64,000 bases of DNA from Acetobacterium woodii. GTDB lineage: Bacteria; Bacillota; Clostridia; Eubacteriales; Eubacteriaceae. The DNA lies in assembly GCA_016213825.1 (NCBI GenBank), contig JACQZP010000019.1, positions 1-64,000 of the forward strand. The letters run 5' to 3'. A model generated the notes under the pieces. That model was not told where the DNA came from, ran no database searches, and saw nothing but the letters and a program-made list of their open reading frames with translations. The translations under genes were made by a program, and so were the position numbers. Shown one piece after another: positions 1 through 9,286 of the stretch. Each line of letters begins with the position of its first letter. The stretch's first letter is position 1.

Positions 1-122
1 AATTAATAGAGATTTCCTTTCCAATAACCTGCTGGTAGGATTTTTAATTACATCCGAAAAAGCTGCAGCTTCTTTTCCCTCACTATTTATATTTCAACAA
101 TAAATACCTAATACTTATGATC
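1..122. other. Left edge, no gene assigned
   Basis: I see no supported gene here. On the minus strand a short open frame with a coding-like composition runs off the left edge, but it has no start codon and I recognise no family in it. It lies beside two clear gene fragments, so it may be part of the same debris. Confidence 0.3.
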
Positions 123-298
123 TTAAACCCATGCCTTAAGTTCATCCATATTCTTAACAAGCACTGCATCAACGGCTTCTGTTCTCTGCACAAAAGGCTT
201 AAATTTCTCTGCTGTCTTTCCGATAGGGCATCCGCCTGATGTAGCAAAGGCAAGAACTTTCTTTCCGGTCCAATCGTATCTTTTACAGAATGATTGCA
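123..298 (-). pseudogene. Flavodoxin C-terminal fragment
   Basis: Read on the minus strand, this encodes about 58 residues that look like the C-terminal third of a flavodoxin: a YDWTGKKVLAFATSGG segment followed by a terminal helix ending in DELKAWV and a stop at 123-125. The DWxGK..FATSGG block is the characteristic flavodoxin strand and FMN-proximal loop. There is no start codon, and the reading frame is cut abruptly near 295-298 where a PucR gene fragment on the other strand begins. Seen: the motif and the break. Inferred: it is the remnant of a once complete flavodoxin gene joined to other debris by a rearrangement. Confidence 0.7.
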
Positions 299-432
299 TT
301 TATTTGGCTCGGTCAGAAAAAAATTGAAAAACATTTTAGTTATTTTGCCTGAAACGGAGAATATCATCACAGTGTTCAATCAGGTTCAGGATATTTTTTT
401 AAAATACGAACAATGGGATTATGCTTTGATCT
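295..432 (+). pseudogene. Fragment of a PucR-type regulator gene
   Basis: This DNA is a decayed copy of part of the intact PucR gene at 5973-7505. Bases 295-340 match the copy around 6108-6151 and bases 341-430 match 6228-6318 with only a few differences, so about 75 bases have been deleted between the two blocks. The frame is broken and nothing of the helix-turn-helix end is present. The duplicate flanks the OYE-family gene at 641, so a regulator may once have stood here. Confidence 0.8.
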
Positions 433-453
433 GTCGGCTGAGTAGATAAAAGG

Positions 454-522
454 TTCGTTAATTATAACGAAAAAATGATCATTTTTGAGTGAGGTATTAA
501 CGATTACATGAATCATTCGTTA
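454..522. promoter_or_regulatory. Inverted-repeat cluster upstream of the OYE-family gene
   Basis: Three nested symmetrical elements sit in about 70 bases: TTCGTTA-ATTA-TAACGAA at 454-471, the perfect palindrome AAAAATGATCATTTTT at 471-486, and TAACGA (498-503) facing TCGTTA (517-522). The TAACGA/TCGTTA half-site thus occurs four times. This is typical of an operator array bound by a dimeric regulator ahead of the gene at 641. The regulator is not identified. Confidence 0.45.
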
Positions 523-640
523 TGATAGTATTTTCACAAATGAATAGTGCTTTAAACGTTTCGCATGTCATCAAATAAGGCAAAGATAGGCAAAACGACA
601 AAAGCAAATATCAATCATAACCAAAAAGGAGCGTTGAATC

Positions 641-2605
641 GTGAAACAGTATCCCTATTTATTTAGTCCCTTCAAACTGAAGAATGTTACCTTCCGCAAT
701 CGCATTTTTGCAACCCCAACCGGTCTTACCTGGCCGGACGAGTATTCCTGTGTGCCGGGGCACAGTACCGTACTATTTTATGAAAAGAAAGCTCGAGGTG
801 GAGCTGCCAGTGTGACCCTGGGTGAAACCGCTGTTAATCGGGTTGATTGTGTTCGCCGTCCCAATGCAGATCAGATTCTCCCTGATTTTGAACGGCTCAT
901 TCTCCCCAAAAAAAATTGGGTAAAAATAACGGATGCCATCAAACGTCATGGTGCTGTGCCATCCATTCAATTATCTCATGGCGGGCAGTTCAGTGAGCCG
1001 TTTTTCATTGGTGGACGAAACCCCATTGGTCCCAATGGCTTTACAAAAGAAAATGGCACCGTGGTCAGAGCGATGGATGAGGATGACATCGTCCGCATTG
1101 CCAATGATTTTGCCGAAACCGCCTGGCATGCCAAAGATGCCGGTTTTCAGAAAGTTATGGTTCATGGCGGCCATGGCTGGCTGCTGGGACAATTTCTTTC
1201 CCCAGCAATCAATCGTCGAACTGATCGCTTTGGTGGCAGTCCTGAAAATCGTGCTCGTTTTCCAATGATGGTTCTAGATGCAATAAGACAACGAGTGGGT
1301 GATGATTTTCTGATTGAATTGCGAATCAGCGGAGATGAACATCAGCCAGGAGGCTGGCCAATTGAAGAAGCCATCGCTTTTGTAAAGATGGTGGAGGATA
1401 AAATCGATCTGCTCCATATCTCGGCTGGCGATTATCATAACTCTGACCATTATGTTTTTCCAACCATTTATCAGCCCCACGGATGCAATGTCCATGTCGC
1501 CGAAGCCATGAAAAAAGCCGGTATCAAGGTACCACTGGTAACAGTCGGTGCGATGAGTGATCCCCGTGAAATGGAGCGTTTAGTGGCAGCAGGCATAACT
1601 GATTTTGTGGCAGTAGGACGGGCCCTACTGGCTGATTCGGACTTACCAAAGAAAGCCTTCTCAGGTCATGAGGACGATATCCGACCCTGTTTGCGTTGTT
1701 CAAACTGTATTGGCGGTTTGTATGATGGACTTTATCAATGTGATGTGAATCCGCTAGCCGGAAATGAGATATATACCGTAAAAATGCCGGAAGTGGGAAT
1801 TAAAAAACGGGTTTTGATTGTTGGCGGCGGTCCCGGGGGAATGACAGCCGCTATAACTGCTGCCGAGCGCGGACATGAAGTGACTTTAGTTGAGAAGAGT
1901 GATGTGTTGGGAGGAACCTTAAAATTTACCGATGTGGATTCCCATAAACAGGATCTGCGAAACTACAAGAACTATCTAATTCACCAGGTTAATAAGCACG
2001 CCATTGATGTAAGGCTTAATACTGAAGCATCACTGGAACTGTTGACTGCATTAAATCCCCAGGCCATTATCGTGGCATCGGGAGCCAAAGCAACAATACT
2101 GAAAGCTAAAGGCGCAGATAGAGAGCATGTTTTCCATGCCACCGCAGTTTATGAAACGCCAGAGGTTATCGGTGACAAGGTTGTGATGATCGGCGGTGGT
2201 CTGATGGGGTGCGAAGTGGCTTTGCATCTGGCTGAATCGGGAAAGCATGTGACCATTCTTGAAATGCAGAATCAGCTGGCGCCTGATTCAAATATTGTCC
2301 ATAAGGCAGCACTATACGAAATGATCGAAAAAATGAATGATCGTGTCTTAGCAGTTACCAATGCAAAGGTGATTGAAGTGGCCCAAAATGGCGTAACCTA
2401 TCTGGATCAGAATGGCAATGAACAATTAGTCACCTGTGATACCGTCCTTTATGCTATTGGTATGACACCAAATGATGCGATCGTGGAAGAATTGCGGTTA
2501 TGGCCGGATTGGGAGAGTTTTATACCAATCGGCGATTGTACCGGCGCAAGCATTGTCCGTAAAGCAATCCATGGGGGCTATTTTGCGGCTATGGACATCA
2601 TCTAG
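641..2605 (+). CDS. Old Yellow Enzyme family FMN/FAD/4Fe-4S oxidoreductase
   Basis: The 654-residue product has the layout of 2,4-dienoyl-CoA reductase, trimethylamine dehydrogenase and related enzymes. An N-terminal FMN TIM barrel (about 1-340) contains the GFQKVMVHGGHGWLLGQF segment typical of the family. A 4Fe-4S cysteine set (CLRCSNCIGG...C) follows at about 345-365. A C-terminal FAD/NAD(P) part carries GGGPGGMTAAITAAERG (about 392) and a second GGGLMGCEVA nucleotide site (about 518). The GTG start at 641 is preceded by AAAAGGAG. Members reduce activated double bonds or oxidatively demethylate N-methyl compounds such as stachydrine derivatives. Its place just before a methyltransferase and corrinoid protein suggests it processes a methylated substrate or its demethylation product, but substrate cannot be read from sequence. 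Confidence 0.88.
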   Translation: MKQYPYLFSPFKLKNVTFRNRIFATPTGLTWPDEYSCVPGHSTVLFYEKKARGGAASVTLGETAVNRVDCVRRPNADQILPDFERLILPKKNWVKITDAIKRHGAVPSIQLSHGGQFSEPFFIGGRNPIGPNGFTKENGTVVRAMDEDDIVRIANDFAETAWHAKDAGFQKVMVHGGHGWLLGQFLSPAINRRTDRFGGSPENRARFPMMVLDAIRQRVGDDFLIELRISGDEHQPGGWPIEEAIAFVKMVEDKIDLLHISAGDYHNSDHYVFPTIYQPHGCNVHVAEAMKKAGIKVPLVTVGAMSDPREMERLVAAGITDFVAVGRALLADSDLPKKAFSGHEDDIRPCLRCSNCIGGLYDGLYQCDVNPLAGNEIYTVKMPEVGIKKRVLIVGGGPGGMTAAITAAERGHEVTLVEKSDVLGGTLKFTDVDSHKQDLRNYKNYLIHQVNKHAIDVRLNTEASLELLTALNPQAIIVASGAKATILKAKGADREHVFHATAVYETPEVIGDKVVMIGGGLMGCEVALHLAESGKHVTILEMQNQLAPDSNIVHKAALYEMIEKMNDRVLAVTNAKVIEVAQNGVTYLDQNGNEQLVTCDTVLYAIGMTPNDAIVEELRLWPDWESFIPIGDCTGASIVRKAIHGGYFAAMDII

Positions 2606-2641
2606 TTAGCATAGTCAATATTGAAAAATATGATTAACAAT

Positions 2642-2681
2642 AAAAACCTTGCTGCACAGAAAAGATGCAGTAAGGTTTTTG
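2642..2681 (+). terminator. Rho-independent terminator
   Basis: AAAAACCTTGCTGCA pairs across a short loop with TGCAGTAAGGTTTTT. The right arm ends in a T-run. It lies 37 bases after the OYE-family stop codon and separates it from the methyltransferase at 2863. Confidence 0.8.
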
Positions 2682-2862
2682 GTTTTGTCAAAACAACAAA
2701 TTGCAGTTCAATTTACTATGAATCAAAAAGAAATCTGCAACACAGTCATACGCTTAGTGTATGACATGGAGTAAAATTGGAATTAGACTTTTCACAACTG
2801 GAAAGGTACAATGCTCTTAGGTTGAGTGTGCACACGGCCAAAACAAATGAGGAGGCTGTAAA

Positions 2863-3849
2863 ATGAACGAAAAGGAAAATCTTTTACGGGTTTATCGGCA
2901 TCAGAAACCGGAATGGACGCCGATATACATGGAATCAGTTTATTTAGTTGGGTTGATTTCCAACAATGAAACCGGTTTACGAGGGAAAACTGTCCGGGAA
3001 AAGGTTCAACTGGATGAGTTTGGTGTTGAATGGGAAATGGGTCATGGCGCACCAGTTCCTGTACCCGGGAATTATCTACTGGAGGATATTTGCAATTGGC
3101 GGGACATCAAGTTTCCAGAGCCAAAGACCTGGGATTGGTCTCAAATGGCGGCAATGGAGCTCAAAGATTATGATGGCAGCAAAGTTTTGACCTATTTCAG
3201 CGAGCAAGGGTGTTTTGACCGTCTAACCCAATTGATGGGATTCGAAAATGCGTTGATGGCCTTACTTGAAGAGCCGGAAGAATGCTCGAACTTTTTCAGT
3301 GCGATAGCAGACTATAAAATTGAACTGATCGAATGTGTGGCTAAACACTATCAACCAGACGTATTCTGCTATACGGATGATCTTGCAAAAGTCGATTCCC
3401 TCTTTATGAGTCCAGAAACATACCGAGAAATCATCAAACCACACCACGCCCGTATTATTGAAGCGATCCTGAGAAATGGTATGATTGCTGAACAGCATAC
3501 CTGTGGAAAATGTGATGCCATTATGGATGATTATGTTGAAATTGGCGTGCAGTCATTCTTTCCAGCGCAAGCCTCCAATGATTTAGAAGGAATCCAGAAA
3601 AAGCATGGCGATAAACTGATCATTACTGGTGGTTTTGACTCTCAGGGTCCAGCTGGATTCCCGGATGCCAATATTGACACGATTAATGCGGAAGCGTTAC
3701 GAATGGTTGAGCAATACGCTGTTAATGGCAGTTACTTATGTATGCCAATGATTGGTGCAATTGGGGCTGAGCCAACTCCTTTACAGCTCATGCAAATGGG
3801 CGCATTTATGCAGACATTTCGGTCTGAATGTCAAAAACGCGGAATTTGA
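2863..3849 (+). CDS. URO-D-fold corrinoid methyltransferase (MtaA/CmuA/MtvB-like)
   Basis: The 328-residue protein belongs to the uroporphyrinogen-decarboxylase-like methyltransferases that move a methyl group between a substrate or pterin and a corrinoid protein. A metal-binding HTCGKC motif lies at about 213-218 (QHTCG is conserved in its paralogues at 8233 and 14560), and GGFDSQGP follows at about 258. The start ATG has GGAGG nine bases upstream. A corrinoid protein gene follows at 4031 with no obvious terminator between, so the two likely form a methyltransferase I/corrinoid protein pair. No pterin methyltransferase is adjacent; the one at 16631 or 25696 could serve it. The methyl donor is unknown, with methoxylated or N-methylated compounds most likely. 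Confidence 0.85.
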   Translation: MNEKENLLRVYRHQKPEWTPIYMESVYLVGLISNNETGLRGKTVREKVQLDEFGVEWEMGHGAPVPVPGNYLLEDICNWRDIKFPEPKTWDWSQMAAMELKDYDGSKVLTYFSEQGCFDRLTQLMGFENALMALLEEPEECSNFFSAIADYKIELIECVAKHYQPDVFCYTDDLAKVDSLFMSPETYREIIKPHHARIIEAILRNGMIAEQHTCGKCDAIMDDYVEIGVQSFFPAQASNDLEGIQKKHGDKLIITGGFDSQGPAGFPDANIDTINAEALRMVEQYAVNGSYLCMPMIGAIGAEPTPLQLMQMGAFMQTFRSECQKRGI

Positions 3850-4030
3850 TAAGTGCTACTCAAAAATAGATAAATTTAAAAATAAACCTGATGCTACTAA
3901 AAGTTTAGTAAAGAATTAAACCTCAACAATCGGAAGATCTTGAGTGAAAGTTATGTATTTAGGGCGAGCTGAATTCATTTTACTAAGGATTAAAATAAAT
4001 CATGCAAATAATAATCGTTAGGAGAAAGTT

Positions 4031-4663
4031 ATGTCGAACATTGAAGAAGTAAAAGCGCTGGTGGAAACCGGCAAGTCAAAAAAAGTTGTAACAGCTGTAC
4101 AGGAAGCACTGAATGCTGGAGTAGCTGCACAGGAAATTTTGGACGGGATGATTGCTTCTATGGGGATTGTCGGTGAAAAATTCTCTTCTGGAGAAATTTT
4201 TGTACCGGAAATGCTAATTGCTGCCAAAGCGATGTCAAAAGGTGTTGAAGTGTTAAAACCGATTATGGCTGGAAGTGACTCGACTTCATTTGGAACCTGT
4301 ATTATGGGGACTGTTGCAGGTGACCTACACGATATCGGTAAAAACCTGGTTGTTATGATGCTAGAGAGTTCAGGATTTACTATGGTGGATCTGGGTGTCG
4401 ATGTATCAGCTGAAAAATTCGTGGAAGCGGTAAAGGAAAATGACAATGTAGTGCTAGTTGCCTGCTCAGGTCTGTTAACCACCACCATGCCAGCTTTAAA
4501 AGAAGCCGTTAAGACGATAAAAGCTGCTTTCCCAGATATGAAAGTGATTGTCGGTGGTGCTCCAGTGACGCCAGAATATGCCGCTGAAATTGGTGCAGAC
4601 GGTTACGCACCGGACGCCGGGAGTTCTGCTACTAAAGCAAAAGAATTGATCGGTGTGGCGTAA
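4031..4663 (+). CDS. Corrinoid (methyl-carrier) protein
   Basis: The 210-residue protein is a two-domain cobalamin-binding protein of the MtaC/MttC/MtvC kind. A helical cap (about 1-85) is followed by a Rossmann-like B12 domain. The cofactor-binding signature DLHDIG is at about 97-102, with the SGLLTTTMP and GGAP segments that contact the nucleotide tail further on. It carries the methyl group as methyl-Co(III) between two methyltransferases. It is about 80% identical to the corrinoid proteins at 17524 and 24973 but clearly more diverged than those are from each other. It follows the methyltransferase at 2863 and is followed by a terminator at 4760. Confidence 0.92.
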   Translation: MSNIEEVKALVETGKSKKVVTAVQEALNAGVAAQEILDGMIASMGIVGEKFSSGEIFVPEMLIAAKAMSKGVEVLKPIMAGSDSTSFGTCIMGTVAGDLHDIGKNLVVMMLESSGFTMVDLGVDVSAEKFVEAVKENDNVVLVACSGLLTTTMPALKEAVKTIKAAFPDMKVIVGGAPVTPEYAAEIGADGYAPDAGSSATKAKELIGVA

Positions 4664-4759
4664 AAGTTACAGATAAAAAAATTGAGAAAAATCATTTGAT
4701 TTTGTTAAATTTAACTATTTGAAAAATTGAATAAATATCGTGGTTGGTGTAGAATAATG

Positions 4760-4830
4760 ATATACTCCCCTTGTAGTAGACAGAATAATTAAAAAACTGG
4801 ATATTACAAGGATGAGTATATTTTTTATTT
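4760..4830 (+). terminator. Rho-independent terminator with imperfect stem
   Basis: ATATACTCCCCTTGTAGTA pairs imperfectly with TATTACAAGGATGAGTATAT, and TTTTTTATTT follows. It ends the methyltransferase/corrinoid unit. The rest of the 309-base gap (4664-4972) holds only AT-rich DNA leading to the LysR gene; I see no gene there. Confidence 0.65.
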
Positions 4831-4972
4831 AAGTAAAGAACGTTTACCCAGAAAGAAAATAAACGTGGTAGAGACGATTCAATATAATGTACCGATAAGA
4901 TTTTGTGTCTAGCCTTATGGGTATTATTTCGGAAGTGATTGATTAAACGAATGAGAGTGAAAGGAGTTTAAA

Positions 4973-5917
4973 ATGATTCCATACGGGCTATCAGGGATAA
5001 CACTGCAGCAACTTGAAATATTTCTGGCTGCTGCCAAATTTGAAAACTTCACAAAAGCAGCTTTAAAGCTACATATGACTCAGGCGTCTGTGAGTCGAAA
5101 CATTCAAAGTTTGGAATATTCGACAGGACTGGTGCTTTTTTTAAGGCACAAGCAACATGTCCGGCTGACTAATGCAGGTAAAAAGCTGGCGGAGCTCATG
5201 CCTGAAATCCTGGCAAAAACAGAATATGCTGTTGAAAAAGCTTATATTCAACAGAAAAATCAATTTCAGAGTCTGACAATTGGTGATTTCAATAGCACCT
5301 CTATGGACAGCTATTTGTTACCCATTACCAAAGCATTTGAACGGGCCTATCCCAATGTCGATTTAAAGATCGAACGGGGTGAGCCGGATAAAGTACTTTC
5401 AGATGTCAGTACCGGCCTTTATGATGCAACTTTTTTTACATATACTGGGATCAGAAGAATCCAGGAAGTTCATCTCCAGTATCAGGTGCTGTTTCTGATG
5501 CCGCCGTCGTTGGTGATTTCGAATACCCATACACTTTTTAGCAAAGAAGAGGTCAATGAAGAGGATCTTAAAAACCTGACGCTTATTACAATGAGCGGAG
5601 ATGAATATGAAGGTTACCGTTCCTTTGCAAGAGAGGTTTGCAATACGGCGGGTATTACGTATAAAAGGATCAAAATGGTTGATAGCCTGTTTACACTTGC
5701 AATGGAATTAAAACGCAGTGACAGCGTTGCAATACTTGACACCTGCTTTGCACCGATGAATCCCAAAGAACTCCGTTATATCCCAATATATCAAACCCCT
5801 GTGCGTTCGGGAATCGTACTCGCTTATTCTGCCGAAAACGACAATCCATATCTATTAAAATTCCGTGAAGTCTGCAAAGAGGTCTGCAACATAGCTATAA
5901 ATACAACGAATGGTTAA
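4973..5917 (+). CDS. LysR-family transcriptional regulator
   Basis: The 314-residue protein has the LysR winged helix-turn-helix at about 10-70 (LQQLEIFLAAAKFENFTKAA, then the recognition helix QASVSRNIQSLE) and a periplasmic-binding-protein-like effector domain from about 95 to the end. The ATG is preceded by AAAGGAG. It stands between the methyltransferase/corrinoid pair upstream and a PucR gene downstream, all on one strand. Regulators of this class usually respond to a small pathway molecule, so it may control the methyl-transfer genes nearby. The effector is unknown. Confidence 0.9.
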   Translation: MIPYGLSGITLQQLEIFLAAAKFENFTKAALKLHMTQASVSRNIQSLEYSTGLVLFLRHKQHVRLTNAGKKLAELMPEILAKTEYAVEKAYIQQKNQFQSLTIGDFNSTSMDSYLLPITKAFERAYPNVDLKIERGEPDKVLSDVSTGLYDATFFTYTGIRRIQEVHLQYQVLFLMPPSLVISNTHTLFSKEEVNEEDLKNLTLITMSGDEYEGYRSFAREVCNTAGITYKRIKMVDSLFTLAMELKRSDSVAILDTCFAPMNPKELRYIPIYQTPVRSGIVLAYSAENDNPYLLKFREVCKEVCNIAINTTNG

Positions 5918-5972
5918 TAAGCAAATCAGAAATTTGGAATAAATAACGAAAGTCATTTTCAGGAGGGTTAAT

Positions 5973-7505
5973 TTGAAACTCAATATTCATATCTTGTTTG
6001 AGGAATTAAAAAATTACGCACCGGTATTAAAGACCACCAGAGAAAATGAGTTTTTTTTCCAAAAGATTCGCTTTCTTGATACAGATATAGGAGACTTGCA
6101 GAAAGGTTGTATTTATTTGGCTCGGGCAGAAGAAATTGAAAAACACTTCAGTTTTTTGGAGGAAGTGGATCTGATTTCTGTCGGACCAATTAGTGTTTTT
6201 CCAGAAAAACTGGCAAATCTTTCGGTAATTATTTTGCCTGAAATGGAGAATATCATCACAGTTTTCAATCAGGTTCAGGATATTTTTTTGAAATATGAAC
6301 AATGGGATTATGCTTTGATCCGTATGATCGCTGAACATGAATCACTTCAAGCCATCGCTGATCATGCTGCAACGATGCTGAAAAATCCCTTTGCCCTTCT
6401 GGATATCACCTTGAAGCGCATATTGGTGGGAGGAAAAATACCTGATCATTATAAGGGTACCGCCTGGGAATCCATTATGGACAACGAGTATACGCCCAGC
6501 GAAACATTTTCCATGTCAAGAGATGACCTGTATTTTTTTCTTTCTTACAATAATAAGCCTTACTTCGTCCATGGAGCACCTTATCAATATTCACATCTGA
6601 TGGCCAATATTTATCTGAATCACAAACTGTTTGCACTAATTGCCACGACTGATATTAACGGCCCATTTTCACAGAGCGAACTTACTCTGATTGGACATGT
6701 GCGTGATGTTATGGAGCTGGCTATTTCTTCCAGCATGGATTTTAAAGATATTCGGGAGACGGTTGTTTATTACCTTGAAAAGTTATTAAAGGGGTTTCCG
6801 GTCGATGAAAAAATTATCAACTATCATCTCAATCAGAGAAATTGGCGGCAGTATGACAAATTCCGGCTATACACCATTGTGAATCCTGAAGGGAAAGAGC
6901 TTAGTGAAAGTCAGGCTGAGTTCTGTTTATTTCGGATCAGAAATTTGCACGAAGATGCGGTCGTTTTTTGCTATGAAAATGCCATTATTGTCGTAGCCAG
7001 AAGGGCTACAAGTTCGGAGAATCATGAATATGAAAAGCGGCTGAGGGCACTGGCAAAAAAACTGGAAATGCAGTGTGGATATAGCAGTGTTTTTGACCAT
7101 TTCATTGATCTGAAGTATTACTATATTCAAAGTAAGGCGGCTCTTTATGAAGGGCAAAAGGACAAATCCGCAGCCGACTTCTGGTGTTTTGAAACTTATT
7201 ATTTTGCCCATCTGATTGATGCTGTCAATAACTCAGCCAGCCTAAAAAGCTTGTGTCACCCTGGGGTGTTACGCCTCCAGGAGCATGACCAAAAAGAAAA
7301 AACGGACTTAGTTCATTGTCTGAGAATCTATCTTTTCAATGGATGTAACATTGCCCAAACGGGCAAGGCGCTTTTTATGCACCGGAATACCCTTACCTAC
7401 CGGCTGGAAAAAATTGCCGATATCATTGAACTGGATGTGCGGCAACTGGATGAAAATGCCCGGATGCAGATCTGGTTTTCATGTTTAATCACTTCGTATC
7501 TTTGA
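5973..7505 (+). CDS. PucR-family regulator
   Basis: The 510-residue protein has an N-terminal PucR-type sensor region, a central GGDEF-like fold region, and a C-terminal PucR helix-turn-helix at about 445-505 (CNIAQTGKALFMHRNTLTYR followed by the LEKI segment). It uses a TTG start behind AGGAGGG. PucR proteins commonly control purine, amine or, in acetogens, O-demethylase gene clusters. The upstream spacing of about 55 bases from LysR suggests the two may be co-transcribed. A decayed partial copy lies at 295-432. A bidirectional terminator at 7528 ends the gene. Confidence 0.88.
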   Translation: MKLNIHILFEELKNYAPVLKTTRENEFFFQKIRFLDTDIGDLQKGCIYLARAEEIEKHFSFLEEVDLISVGPISVFPEKLANLSVIILPEMENIITVFNQVQDIFLKYEQWDYALIRMIAEHESLQAIADHAATMLKNPFALLDITLKRILVGGKIPDHYKGTAWESIMDNEYTPSETFSMSRDDLYFFLSYNNKPYFVHGAPYQYSHLMANIYLNHKLFALIATTDINGPFSQSELTLIGHVRDVMELAISSSMDFKDIRETVVYYLEKLLKGFPVDEKIINYHLNQRNWRQYDKFRLYTIVNPEGKELSESQAEFCLFRIRNLHEDAVVFCYENAIIVVARRATSSENHEYEKRLRALAKKLEMQCGYSSVFDHFIDLKYYYIQSKAALYEGQKDKSAADFWCFETYYFAHLIDAVNNSASLKSLCHPGVLRLQEHDQKEKTDLVHCLRIYLFNGCNIAQTGKALFMHRNTLTYRLEKIADIIELDVRQLDENARMQIWFSCLITSYL

Positions 7506-7527
7506 AAAATGCCTGATAAATAAGAAA

Positions 7528-7567
7528 AGCTTTTACATCGTTGCGTTTACGCGTCGATGCAAAAGCT
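7528..7567. terminator. Bidirectional terminator
   Basis: AGCTTTTACATCG pairs with CGATGCAAAAGCT with one mismatch and A/T-rich flanks on both sides. It lies between the convergent genes ending at 7505 (+) and 7581 (-) and can serve both. Confidence 0.75.
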
Positions 7568-7580
7568 ATGTTTAAAAATT

Positions 7581-8063
7581 TTAGTTTGACTCTTGGTCAA
7601 AATTAGGTGTCATACCAGCACATTTCATGGAGAATTTTGTGATTAAACCGCCGAAAACCATCAGTAAGATCAGGCCGATCACTAAAAAGGGTAAAAATAA
7701 GGCATAAGAATTCGGCAAAACCGCTGCGATGGGAGCGCCCATCAGGACACTGCCCATGAAAATGGTGAGGATGGGACACATAAAAATTAAAATGATAACC
7801 AGAAGAACCGTATACATCACCAGATTAAAGAGAAACGTGCCGGGAGTCGCAATTCTACTGGCCAGACCGCCACTGATTTTTCCCAAGGGGATAATCATAC
7901 CCAGTACAAAGCCTACAAACACGCCGACCAGCGCCGAGATCGGAAAATGTAACCAGTCAACAGCACCAGCTGTGATCAAACCGCCTACGATGGTAAAGGT
8001 GACCCCGAAAACGATGGAATTAAACAGATTGTTTAGGAGATTGAATTTTGTTTCTTTTTTCAT
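7581..8063 (-). CDS. Small integral membrane protein, function unknown
   Basis: The 160-residue product is very hydrophobic with four predicted membrane segments at about 15-38, 42-62, 80-105 and 118-145, and short polar ends. A PLGKISGGLASR stretch lies between helices two and three. I do not recognise the family with confidence. It has a good ribosome site (AAAGGAT before the ATG) and coding character, so it is a real gene. It lies alone between a PucR gene and a methyltransferase gene; a transport or transporter-accessory role is possible but not shown. Confidence 0.7.
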   Translation of the reverse strand: MKKETKFNLLNNLFNSIVFGVTFTIVGGLITAGAVDWLHFPISALVGVFVGFVLGMIIPLGKISGGLASRIATPGTFLFNLVMYTVLLVIILIFMCPILTIFMGSVLMGAPIAAVLPNSYALFLPFLVIGLILLMVFGGLITKFSMKCAGMTPNFDQESN

Positions 8064-8232
8064 TTTTATCCTTTCAAATTTATCATCAGTTTTTTTTGGA
8101 TTAGCTTATCCCACTGTTTTGATAAAACGTTATATGAATAAGTAATTATAGCTGTAACCTACTACATCACTAATTCTTAAATTGCTGTAATTTTTGACAT
8201 ATGCTGCTTATTTAAAATTCAGATAGAAATAA

Positions 8233-9258
8233 TTATACGGCTTGTGTTCGTCCCAGCTCATGACTATATCGAATCGCCTCGCCCAGCATCGGCATCATCA
8301 CATCAAGCATATCTTTAGGATCCAGGGAATTGACGGTAACAAAGGGGAAAATAATGTAAGATGGATACTTGCCATAAGTGTCCAGACAGCGATGGACATC
8401 AGCCAGACGTTCTTCAACGGTGGCATCCAGGCGACCGGGGATACCATTGGCATCATAACCACCAATCAAGGCAATGCGATCACCATATTTTTCCAGCAGC
8501 TGAACAATATCGTTAACCGGCTGAACCGAGGTCCAGGCAGCAGCACCGGTCTCAATAATGTCTTCAATGAGGGATTCACAAAGACCACAAGTATGCTGGA
8601 TAGGAATCATCCCGAGTTCTTTTACGGCGTCATTAAGCCGCTTATGATGGGGTTTAATCAACTTGCGATAGACAGCTGGAGACATGAACAGGCCCCGCTC
8701 AGTGGCGATATCATCGTAATTGTTGAAAATATCCGGGTTATAATATTGCTTCACTTTTTTAGCAAACTCAATTTTGTAGTCGGTAATGGCTTCCATCAGT
8801 TCATAACAGGCTTCCGGCTCTTCGACCAGTGCAATCAAGGTTTCTTCGAAGCCCATTAATGCAGCCAGCCGTTCAAAAACACCGTTGCCGCAACCAAATT
8901 CCAGAGCAGTCTGGTTAGAGTCGAATCCATGCAAAAGTTTTAATTCTTCGTCGGCAATGGTCTGCCAGTCAACCGTTTCCAGATCTGGAAATTTGACAAT
9001 GCTTTTCCAGTCCACGATGGTCTCCGAGTCCATGATATGTTCGTTTGGAGCTGGAATTGGGGCACCGCCGCCGGATGCTGGGGTGATCCAACGGATGCCA
9101 AAACCATCGTATCCGCCGCCCATGGGGCCTTTTTCAAACCATGGGCCGGGGTAGGCGCCAAAGCCACTGCCGGCACAATCGACCGGAAAGATAGGGGTCC
9201 ACTCAGTTGGTTTGTGGTTGATTGCATTAAGATAGTTTTCTTTGGGGGTTAAGCTCAT
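8233..9258 (-). CDS. URO-D-fold corrinoid methyltransferase
   Basis: The 341-residue protein is a close paralogue of the one at 14560; both begin SLTPKENYLNAINHK or nearly so and share GGGYDGFGIRWITPASGGGA. The metal motif HTCGLC is at about 220, with the FGCGNGVFERLAALMGFEE block before it. An upstream ATG at 9282 exists, but the ATG at 9258 has AGGAGGAG at the right distance and matches the paralogue's N-terminus, so I chose it. It has no corrinoid gene beside it. It is divergent from the PucR gene at 9387, which probably regulates it. By family it transfers methyl groups to a corrinoid protein, possibly that at 4031 or 17524. Confidence 0.85.
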   Translation of the reverse strand: MSLTPKENYLNAINHKPTEWTPIFPVDCAGSGFGAYPGPWFEKGPMGGGYDGFGIRWITPASGGGAPIPAPNEHIMDSETIVDWKSIVKFPDLETVDWQTIADEELKLLHGFDSNQTALEFGCGNGVFERLAALMGFEETLIALVEEPEACYELMEAITDYKIEFAKKVKQYYNPDIFNNYDDIATERGLFMSPAVYRKLIKPHHKRLNDAVKELGMIPIQHTCGLCESLIEDIIETGAAAWTSVQPVNDIVQLLEKYGDRIALIGGYDANGIPGRLDATVEERLADVHRCLDTYGKYPSYIIFPFVTVNSLDPKDMLDVMMPMLGEAIRYSHELGRTQAV

Positions 9259-9286
9259 CGTTTTTCTCCTCCTGTGAATCAAATAA

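Noticed and set aside
83-379. Minus-strand open frame of 98 codons at the left end.
   Set aside because: It crosses the junction of two gene fragments in a frame that matches neither; the flavodoxin-like frame is a different one.
4018-4488. Long antisense open frame over the corrinoid gene, repeated over the copies at 17592-17981 and 25085-25306.
   Set aside because: It appears in all corrinoid copies only because the codon use of the real gene leaves the opposite frame open; it has no ribosome site and looks like Ser/Thr-rich noise.
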